This document shows positions 58,507-64,000 of a stretch of 64,000 bases of DNA, piece after piece. Under the pieces are notes generated by a model, which did no database searches, was not told the DNA's origin, and was given only the letters and a program-made list of their open reading frames with translations. Position 1 is the stretch's first letter; every line of letters begins with the position of its first letter. Made by a program: the position numbers and the translations under genes. This DNA comes from Azonexus sp. R2A61 (GTDB lineage Bacteria; Pseudomonadota; Gammaproteobacteria; Burkholderiales; Rhodocyclaceae), in the NCBI RefSeq assembly GCF_021401135.1, contig NZ_JACBFO010000005.1, forward strand, positions 185,669 to 249,668. Direction: 5' to 3'.

Positions 58507-60345
58507 TCAGCGGTCGGCGAACGGCTTCTTCTTGAACTTGCGCTCGCCATCCGGCTTGCGCTCGCCACTGAAGCCGCCGCCCGGGCGGCCTTCGTCGGGA
58601 CGCAGGTTGATCGGCACGCCGCGGATGCGCGTGCGCTTCAGCGCGTTGCCGGCCTCCTTGGGCATGCCGGCCGGCAATTCGACCGTGCTCGATTCGTCGT
58701 AAAGGCCGATGCGGCCGATGAAGCGGCTGTCGAGACCGGCTTCGTTGGCGATTGCGCCGACGATGTCGCGGACTTCGACACCGTGGTCGCGGCCGACATC
58801 GATGCGGTAGCGCACCATGTCGCCGGCCGGTGCCGGGCGGGCCGGACGCTCGCTGCGCGGCGGACGGTCCTCGAAGCGCGGGCGTTCGCTGCGTTCGCCA
58901 CGGTCTTCAAAGCGCGGGCGTTCGCCGCGATCCTCGAAGCGCGGCTTGCGCTCACGGTCGCCAAAGCTGGCCGGACGGCGGTCATCGCCACGGTCCTCGC
59001 GGAAAGCGCGGGGCGCGGGATCTTCGCCGGCGATCTGCAGCGGCTTGCCTTCCTGCGCCATCATCGCCAGCGCGGCGGCGACTTCCTCGGCGCCGACATC
59101 CTTTTCCTCGCAGATCTGCGAGACGATGTTGGCGAAGAAGTCGAGGCCTTCGGCTTCCATTACCTCGGCGACCTTGCTCTTGAAATCGGCGACGCGCTTG
59201 TTGGTCACGTCGGCGCGGCTGGGCAGCGTCAGCGGCGCGATCGGCTGGCGGGTGGCGCGTTCGATGGTGCGCAGCATGCGGATTTCGCGCGGGGCGACGA
59301 ACAGGATGGCGTTGCCGGTGCGGCCGGCGCGGCCGGTGCGGCCGATGCGGTGCACGTAGGCTTCGGTGTCGTACGGAATGTCGTAGTTGACGACGTGGCT
59401 GACACGCGGCACGTCGATGCCGCGGGCGGCGACGTCGGTGGCGATGACGATGTCGAGCGCGCCCGACTTCAGCTGGTCGATGACGCGTTCGCGCATCTGC
59501 TGGTTGAGGTCGCCGTTCAGCGCGGCGGCGGCGTAGCCGCGGGCGTTCAGCTTGTCGGCCAGTTCGACGGTGGCGGTCTTGGTGCGGACGAAGATGATGG
59601 CGGCGTCGAAGTCTTCTTCAACTTCGAGGATGCGGGTCAGCGCGTCGAGCTTGTGCATGCCGGAAACCTGCCAGTACACCTGGCGGATGGCGGCGACCGT
59701 GGCGGTGGCCGCCTTGATCTTCACTTCCTTCGGTTCGACCAGGTATTTTTGCGCGACGCGGCGGATCTGCTCCGGCATCGTCGCCGAGAACAGCGCGGTC
59801 TGGTGCTGTTCCGGCGTGTGTTCGAGGATCCATTCGACGTCGTCGATGAAGCCCATGCGCAGCATTTCGTCGGCTTCGTCGAGGACCATGGTCTTCAGGT
59901 GGTCGAGGTTGAGCGTCTTGCGCTCCAGGTGGTCCATGACCCGGCCCGGCGTGCCGACGATGACGTGGGCGCCGCGCGACAGCTGCTTGAGCTGGATGGT
60001 GTAGCTCTGGCCACCGTAGATCGGCAGTACGTGGAAACCGGGCAGGTTCTTGGCGTAGCTCTGCAGCGCCTCGGCGACCTGGATTGCCAGCTCCCGCGTC
60101 GGCGTCAGGATCAGCGCCTGCGGCTTGGCGACCTTGATGTCGATGGTTTCCATCAGCGGGAGCGCGAAGGCGGCGGTCTTGCCGGTGCCGGTCTGCGCCA
60201 TGCCGAGGATGTCGTGGCCGTCGAGCAGGATGGGAATGCACTGGGCCTGGATCGGGGAGGGGGTTTCGTAGCCGATTTCCGAGAGCGTTTTGAGCAGGGA
60301 TTCGCTCAGGCCGAGATCGGCGAAGCTGTCCACGGTGGACGTCAT
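58507..60345 (-). CDS. deaD: DEAD-box RNA helicase (DeaD/CsdA-like)
   Basis: ATG 60345 follows AAAGGAA and gives 612 residues. Motifs in order: the Q motif near FADLGLSESLL, AQTGTGKTAAFALP, PTRELAIQV, VLDEADEMLRMGF, SATMPEQI, and HRIGRTGRAGR. A DbpA-type RNA-binding domain follows (about 510-590: MVRYRIDVGRDHGVEVRDIV) after a low-complexity linker of RPRFEDRGER repeats, and a basic tail. It should unwind structured RNA in ribosome assembly or cold adaptation. The leader of about 190 bp between it and the DUF455 gene is long and structured, as often seen for cold-shock helicases. Confidence 0.93.
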   Translation of the reverse strand: MTSTVDSFADLGLSESLLKTLSEIGYETPSPIQAQCIPILLDGHDILGMAQTGTGKTAAFALPLMETIDIKVAKPQALILTPTRELAIQVAEALQSYAKNLPGFHVLPIYGGQSYTIQLKQLSRGAHVIVGTPGRVMDHLERKTLNLDHLKTMVLDEADEMLRMGFIDDVEWILEHTPEQHQTALFSATMPEQIRRVAQKYLVEPKEVKIKAATATVAAIRQVYWQVSGMHKLDALTRILEVEEDFDAAIIFVRTKTATVELADKLNARGYAAAALNGDLNQQMRERVIDQLKSGALDIVIATDVAARGIDVPRVSHVVNYDIPYDTEAYVHRIGRTGRAGRTGNAILFVAPREIRMLRTIERATRQPIAPLTLPSRADVTNKRVADFKSKVAEVMEAEGLDFFANIVSQICEEKDVGAEEVAAALAMMAQEGKPLQIAGEDPAPRAFREDRGDDRRPASFGDRERKPRFEDRGERPRFEDRGERSERPRFEDRPPRSERPARPAPAGDMVRYRIDVGRDHGVEVRDIVGAIANEAGLDSRFIGRIGLYDESSTVELPAGMPKEAGNALKRTRIRGVPINLRPDEGRPGGGFSGERKPDGERKFKKKPFADR

Positions 60346-60539
60346 GATGATGTTCCTTTCCGCGCCGTCCCGTCCGTAGGGAAAAGCGCCTGTCGCCCGT
60401 TGCGGGCGTCCTCTGAGTGACCCCGACGCAGCCATGCCGGGGGAATGAATCAATGGGGTGAAACCTGCACTAGTACCTGTAAAACCGGGGCTGCTCGAAG
60501 TTACTGCGGGCGATGCATCAACGCATTGAACTGATTATT

Positions 60540-61334
60540 CTACATTTTTCTGGCCAACGCCGCCAGTTCGGCGGCGCTGAAGCCGGCTTGCAGGCGGGCC
60601 GCTTCGTTCATCGGTGTCGGCGGACGCGGCGCCTTGTAGGCGATCAGTAGTTCGCGGTAGGCATTTTCGGGGTCGACGCCGCGTTGACCGCAAAATTCGC
60701 GGAACCAGCGGTCGCCGAGGCCGACGTGGCCGATTTCGTCGCGCAGGATGATGTCGAGTGCGCGGGCGCTTGCCTCGTCGCCGTTTTCGGCCAGACGGCG
60801 CTGGATCGGCGGCGTCGCGTCGAGGCCGCGCGCTTCGAGCAGGCGCGGTACCAGCGCCATGCGGGCGAGCGGGTCGTCGGCGGTCTTCTCGGCCATTTCC
60901 CAGAGGCCGGCATGGGCCGGGAAGTCGCCGTAGTCGTGGCCGTAGCTGGCCAGCCGTTCGCGCAGCAGCGAGAAATGCGCTGCCTCTTCGGCGGCGACGC
61001 CGATCCAGTCGGCGTAGTAGGCTTGCGGCAGGCCGCGGAAGCGGGCGGCGTGGTCGAGTGCCAGGTTGATCGCGGTGAATTCGATATGGACGATCGCGTG
61101 CAGCAGCCGGGCACGCCCTTCCGCCGTCGTCGGGCTGCGCTGCGGCACGGCTTTCGGCGGCACGATCTCGGGCTGTGCCGGCTTGCCGCAGTACAGTTCG
61201 AGCGGTGTCGTGTCTCGCCAGTCGAGCCGGTCGGCGCGCCAGTCGGCCTCGATACTTGCGGTCAACACGAGTTTTTCGTCGATTTCGGTGGCGGCCAGGG
61301 CTTGCGCCAGCCGCACGAACAGCGATTCGCTCAT
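60540..61334 (-). CDS. DUF455 ferritin-like protein
   Basis: This 264-residue protein (ATG 61334, overlapping the aldo/keto reductase stop) has the ferritin-like metal motifs AIVHIEFTAINLALDHA, AAEEAAHFSLL and ILRDEIGHVGLGDRW, the E/ExxH pattern of a di-iron four-helix bundle. DUF455 proteins are related to MiaE-type diiron oxygenases, but the substrate is not established. It is coupled to the reductase gene. Confidence 0.87.
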   Translation of the reverse strand: MSESLFVRLAQALAATEIDEKLVLTASIEADWRADRLDWRDTTPLELYCGKPAQPEIVPPKAVPQRSPTTAEGRARLLHAIVHIEFTAINLALDHAARFRGLPQAYYADWIGVAAEEAAHFSLLRERLASYGHDYGDFPAHAGLWEMAEKTADDPLARMALVPRLLEARGLDATPPIQRRLAENGDEASARALDIILRDEIGHVGLGDRWFREFCGQRGVDPENAYRELLIAYKAPRPPTPMNEAARLQAGFSAAELAALARKM

Positions 61335-62377
61335 GGTGCCGGATTGGTGTAGCGGAGATGGATCGCGTCGATTGCCGCCAGCAGTTCGGCATGCATTGGC
61401 GTCAGTGTTGCCGGCAGGGTTTCCTTGAGCTGGGCCAGCGACGAGGCGCCGATGATGGTGCTGGCAACGAACCAGCGCGAGCGGACGAAGCCGAGCGCCA
61501 GTTGCGTCGGCGTCAGGTCGTGGCTGCGCGCCAGTTCGACATAGGCGGCAACGGCCGGGGCAACGTTGGGCTTGGTATACCGCTGGCCGAAGCTCGGCCA
61601 TTGGCTCAGTCGGCCGGGGGCTGTCGGGTCGCTCAGGTATTTGCCGGTCAGGTGGCCGAAGGCCAGCGGCGAATAAGCGAGCAGGCCGACTTCCTGACGA
61701 TGGCAGGTTTCGGTCAGCGCCGTTTCGAATGTCCGGTTGAGCAGGCTGTAGGCATTTTGCGTCGACACGATGCGCGGCAGGCCGAATTCGTCGGCCAGCC
61801 GGGTGAATTCCATGATTCCCCAGGGATGTTCGTTGGAGACTCCAACATGGCGGACCTTGTCTTGCTCGACCAGTTCGGCCAGCGCGGCCAATTGGGCGCG
61901 GATCGGAGTGCACTCGCGTTCCTTGGCCGGTTCGTACTGCCATTGCCCGAACATCGGCTGGTTGCGCTCCGGCCAGTGCAATTGATAGAGGTCGATGTAG
62001 TCGGTTTGCAGGCGCCGCAGCGAGCCTTCGACGGCGGCGCGGATGTTGGCATGGTCGATCGCCAGCGGGCCGCCGCGGATCCAGTCGAGATTTCGGCTGG
62101 GGCCGGCGACTTTGGTGGCGACGACGATCTTTTCCCGCGCCTGCCGCTTCAGCCAGCGGCCGACGATGCTTTCCGAGGCGCCACAGGTCTCCTGACGCGG
62201 CGGTACGGCGTACATTTCGGCGGTGTCGATGAAATTGACACCATGTTCCAGGGCGTAATCGAGCTGGGCATGGGCATCGGTTTCATCGGTCTGTTCGCCG
62301 AAGGTCATCGTGCCCAGGCAGATATCAGGAATGCTCAGGGCGCTGCGGCCGAGCGTATGGCGTTTGAACAGGCTCAT
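61331..62377 (-). CDS. Aldo/keto reductase, Tas family
   Basis: ATG 62377 follows GGAG and gives 348 residues. The TIM-barrel enzyme shows LGTMTFGEQTDE, the catalytic region FIDTAEMYAVP (Asp, Tyr), VATKVAGPS (Lys), IDLYQLHWPER (His) and the NADP loop FVASTIIGASSLAQL. Closest in pattern to E. coli Tas. It reduces aldehydes or ketones with NADPH; the substrate is unknown. Confidence 0.92.
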   Translation of the reverse strand: MSLFKRHTLGRSALSIPDICLGTMTFGEQTDETDAHAQLDYALEHGVNFIDTAEMYAVPPRQETCGASESIVGRWLKRQAREKIVVATKVAGPSRNLDWIRGGPLAIDHANIRAAVEGSLRRLQTDYIDLYQLHWPERNQPMFGQWQYEPAKERECTPIRAQLAALAELVEQDKVRHVGVSNEHPWGIMEFTRLADEFGLPRIVSTQNAYSLLNRTFETALTETCHRQEVGLLAYSPLAFGHLTGKYLSDPTAPGRLSQWPSFGQRYTKPNVAPAVAAYVELARSHDLTPTQLALGFVRSRWFVASTIIGASSLAQLKETLPATLTPMHAELLAAIDAIHLRYTNPAP

Positions 62378-62405
62378 GATGGAATCTCCGGAAAGTGGCG
62401 AATGG

Positions 62406-62729
62406 CTACGGTCGACCGCAGAGCACGCCATAAATCAGGATGGGGCGGTCCAGCACGTCGTCGAAGCCGGCGGGCACGATGGCCAGCGGTTGGTCTTCGG
62501 CGTCGATGTCGTGTCGGGAAGTCCAGGCAACCGCCGCTTCGTGGGCGTCGTCGAACGTGTCGAACAAGGCATCGAGGCCGGGCGAACGCAGCGGTTTCAG
62601 GTGGCCGGTACGGCGATCCAGTACCTGGTCGGTATCGAGCTTCTGTACGGCGTAGCCGCAGGCCGGACGGGGCAAGGGCAGGCGTTCGATGTCGAAACGG
62701 TCGCCGAAGGCATCGGCAGGCAGGCTCAT
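62406..62729 (-). CDS. Conserved hypothetical 107-aa protein
   Basis: The protein (MSLPADAFGDRFDIERLPLP start) is acidic, soluble and has no motif I recognise. WTSRHDIDAEDQPLAIVPAGF suggests a small alpha/beta fold. It overlaps the upstream 73-aa gene by ATGA, so the two are cotranslated. Confidence 0.7.
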   Translation of the reverse strand: MSLPADAFGDRFDIERLPLPRPACGYAVQKLDTDQVLDRRTGHLKPLRSPGLDALFDTFDDAHEAAVAWTSRHDIDAEDQPLAIVPAGFDDVLDRPILIYGVLCGRP

Positions 62730-62947
62730 GCCGGAATGTCGGGAGTCAGCATCAGTTCAAGTTGCAGGATGCGGTCCTTGAGCGACAGCTTGCGCTTTTT
62801 CAGGCGGCGAATCAGCAGGTCATCGGGGGGCGGGTTTTCGATCAGGTGCAGAATGACCTGGTCCAGATCGCGATGTTCCACCTGCAATTCATGCAGCTGG
62901 ATGCGAATGTCGCTGATCTCCTGCTCGGTCAGCGGATGAACTGCCAT
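62726..62947 (-). CDS. YdcH/DUF465-like small helical protein
   Basis: This 73-residue protein is helical, with HPLTEQEISDIRIQLHEL and the typical IRRLKKRKLSLKDRILQLE segment of the YdcH family (helical hairpin). Function unknown in general. It is first in a short operon with the 107-aa gene. Confidence 0.78.
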   Translation of the reverse strand: MAVHPLTEQEISDIRIQLHELQVEHRDLDQVILHLIENPPPDDLLIRRLKKRKLSLKDRILQLELMLTPDIPA

Positions 62948-63013
62948 GCGTGACTCCTGGGGGCTTTCCGGGTTTTGCTAGAATACCTCAACCGCTGCAG
63001 GGAGGAGAAAACT

Positions 63014-63322
63014 ATGCTGCACCATGTCATTGTGACCTTCGGCAAAAGCCGGGAGTATGAATTCAAGTTCGCGGCTGGCGTTTCGGCAGAAGAGGCCCGC
63101 AAGTGGTTCGATCACGAGTTTGTGGCGCTGAACTGTGATGTTGTGACGCCGACCGGCAAGATACTCGCTGTCGACCGCATCCTCAGTGTCGCCAGGTATG
63201 CCGGCGAAGCGCGCTTCCAGGATGCGACCGGCTGGGCCGAGCAGTTTGCCCGCCATACCGCCGCGTTGCTCGGCCGCGAACTGATTCGCGTCGATGTCGA
63301 ACACTATTGCATCGGCTACTGA
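63014..63322 (+). CDS. Hypothetical 102-aa protein upstream of greB
   Basis: ATG 63014 follows GGAGGAG. The protein (MLHHVIVTFGKSREYEFKF start) seems alpha/beta with VSAEEARKWFDHEFV and a C-terminal VDVEHYCIGY. I recognise no family. Its stop overlaps the greB start (TGATG), so translation is coupled. Confidence 0.7.
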   Translation: MLHHVIVTFGKSREYEFKFAAGVSAEEARKWFDHEFVALNCDVVTPTGKILAVDRILSVARYAGEARFQDATGWAEQFARHTAALLGRELIRVDVEHYCIGY

Positions 63323-63879
63323 TGAACAAGGCTTTCGTCCGCGAAAGCGATGGCGACGATGAAGAGGAGCTGCAGCCCGGTCTGCAGATTCCCGCCGGCG
63401 CGAAAAACTACATCACGCCGGCCGGCCACGCGCGTTTGAAAAGCGAACTTGAACACCTGGTCAAGCGCGAACGTCCGCATGTCGTTGAAATCGTCGCCTG
63501 GGCAGCGTCCAACGGAGACCGCTCGGAAAATGGTGACTATATATATGGCAAGCGCCGACTGCGTGAAATCGACCGACGCATACGTTTCCTCGGCAAGCGG
63601 CTGGATATCGCCGAAGTGGTCGATCCTTTGCGCCAGGGGGAGAACGATCAGATCTTCTTTGGTGCGACGGTGACGATCGGCGAGCCGGACGGAACGGAAA
63701 ACACCTATACCATCGTCGGTATCGACGAAGCCGATGCCTCGCGTGGTCGGATCAGTTGGATCTCGCCGCTGGCCAGAGCGCTGATCAAGGCGAGGGAAGG
63801 AGACAGTATCCGCTTCCAGAGTCCGGTCGGCCTGCGCGACATCGACATCCTTGAAGTGCGTTATCAGCCGGTCGACTGA
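63322..63879 (+). CDS. greB: Transcription elongation factor GreB
   Basis: The 185-residue protein has a short acidic N-terminal extension (RESDGDDEEELQPG), then the Gre coiled coil with NYITPAGHARLKSELEHLV, the tip region SNGDRSENGDYIYGKRRLRE with the acidic residues that coordinate Mg in the polymerase channel, and the FKBP-like domain (TVTIGEPDGTENTYTIVG, SPLARALIKAREGD). The longer form and YIYGKRRLREIDRR identify GreB rather than GreA. It rescues backtracked RNA polymerase. Confidence 0.95.
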   Translation: MNKAFVRESDGDDEEELQPGLQIPAGAKNYITPAGHARLKSELEHLVKRERPHVVEIVAWAASNGDRSENGDYIYGKRRLREIDRRIRFLGKRLDIAEVVDPLRQGENDQIFFGATVTIGEPDGTENTYTIVGIDEADASRGRISWISPLARALIKAREGDSIRFQSPVGLRDIDILEVRYQPVD

Positions 63880-63897
63880 AATATTTGCTGAATGGGG

Positions 63898-63925
63898 TTG
63901 ACGGTTTTTTTGGGGTGTGTAGAAT
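63898..63925 (+). promoter_or_regulatory. Strong sigma-70 promoter at the right edge, possibly for stable RNA
   Basis: TTGACG (63898-63903), a 16-bp spacer and TAGAAT (63920-63925) are followed by GCGCACC, a GC-rich discriminator typical of stringently controlled rRNA/tRNA promoters. The roughly 75 bp after it have no ORF. I infer an rRNA or tRNA operon just beyond the window. Confidence 0.6.
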
Positions 63926-64000
63926 GCGCACCTTCCTTGCGGTGCCGGGGTTTTCGGCGAAGCGAGGCAAGCGGTGAGGTGAAAGAAATTTTGCTGAGGT

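Larger units (their letters stand above)
933..63179. repeat. Iterated 10-mer TGCGGTC(G/A)AC, both strands, window-wide
   Basis: I find about 39 copies of the 9-mer core GCGGTC(G/A)AC, most preceded by T. Forward copies start near 932, 6591, 10606, 14455, 15923, 16712, 18360, 21934, 24929, 25301, 30009, 36942, 37527, 39003, 41156, 45044, 46708, 52430, 53774, 54253, 57549, 58438, 61258. Reverse copies start near 1639, 2212, 25850, 27670, 30502, 36975, 43609, 45059, 52475, 54430, 56213, 56373, 57206, 60683, 62411, 63170. Most are in coding sequence; several lie at gene ends. A hand estimate from base composition predicts about two. Positions are by eye, good to a few bases. Confidence 0.75.

Noticed and set aside
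1..64000. CRISPR arrays, insertion sequences, prophage, integrases
   Set aside because: I saw no regularly spaced direct repeats, transposase motifs, terminal inverted repeats or phage genes. Apart from the iterated 10-mer and leader motifs, the window looks like stable chromosome.
63926..64000. tRNA or rRNA gene inside the last 75 bases
   Set aside because: No cloverleaf or 16S 5' sequence is visible; only the promoter and a leader-like stretch are present.

Overview
The window is about 64 kb of gene-dense, GC-rich DNA whose gene content suits a betaproteobacterium, most likely of the Rhodocyclales (Dechloromonas/Azonexus/Azospira-like). The evidence is a Neisseria/Burkholderia-type porin, an FNR-hemN-ccoI block, a large Fur-type iron regulon, a PQQ-dependent alcohol oxidation locus and many overlapping ATGA/GTGA gene junctions. 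I could run no database search, so family names rest on motifs I recognise.

Region 1 (1-18.9 kb) is a quinoprotein alcohol oxidation island. It has an aldehyde dehydrogenase (cut by the left edge), a small cytochrome c, a NarL-type regulator and kinase, and a PQQ dehydrogenase with the calcium-type active-site signature (Asp-Phe-Ser). Next come a pentapeptide-repeat protein, a PedF-like cytochrome, and a second, divergent PQQ dehydrogenase with the lanthanide-type signature (Asp-Phe-Asp). An overlapping operon follows: a SoxYZ-like carrier, a metallo-beta-lactamase-fold hydrolase, a private TonB, a TonB-dependent receptor and a second kinase/regulator pair. The island ends with a proline-iminopeptidase relative lacking its nucleophile and a receptor resembling the PQQ receptor PqqU/YncD. 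No PQQ biosynthesis genes are visible.

Region 2 (19-27.6 kb) holds a porin, then FNR divergent from hemN around an FNR-like box, then a SafE-like membrane protein, a CcoI/CopA copper ATPase, a PAS-GGDEF-EAL protein and a CopZ-like chaperone: oxygen sensing, anaerobic heme synthesis and copper supply.

Region 3 (27.7-52.8 kb) is an iron regulon with many Fur-like boxes. It contains a putative ferrisiderophore-reductase operon, two tandem Fiu-like receptors with PiuC, an FMN-dependent oxidoreductase, another receptor with a lipoprotein, Bfd and a complementary bacterioferritin pair, and a hemP-tonB-exbBD-receptor-TlpA-feoBA run. It also contains little-known Fur-linked genes: a DUF2325 protein, a coiled-coil protein, 68-aa and 24-aa proteins, a cysteine-free S4 paralog and an 88-aa protein. 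Many of the untranslated leaders here carry tandem AGCCAGCC-type repeats in the mRNA sense.

Region 4 (52.8-58.5 kb) is a cobalamin-riboswitch operon: a His-rich exported protein, an ExbB/TolQ-like channel, a DUF2149 protein and a giant CobN-like protein that appears exported and membrane-anchored.

Region 5 (58.5-64 kb) has housekeeping genes (DEAD-box helicase, DUF455 protein, aldo/keto reductase, SlyX/YdcH-like protein, GreB) and ends in a strong promoter that may serve a stable-RNA operon beyond the edge.

A 10-mer, TGCGGTC(G/A)AC, recurs on both strands through most of the window far above chance and looks like a DNA-uptake-type or other iterated genome motif.
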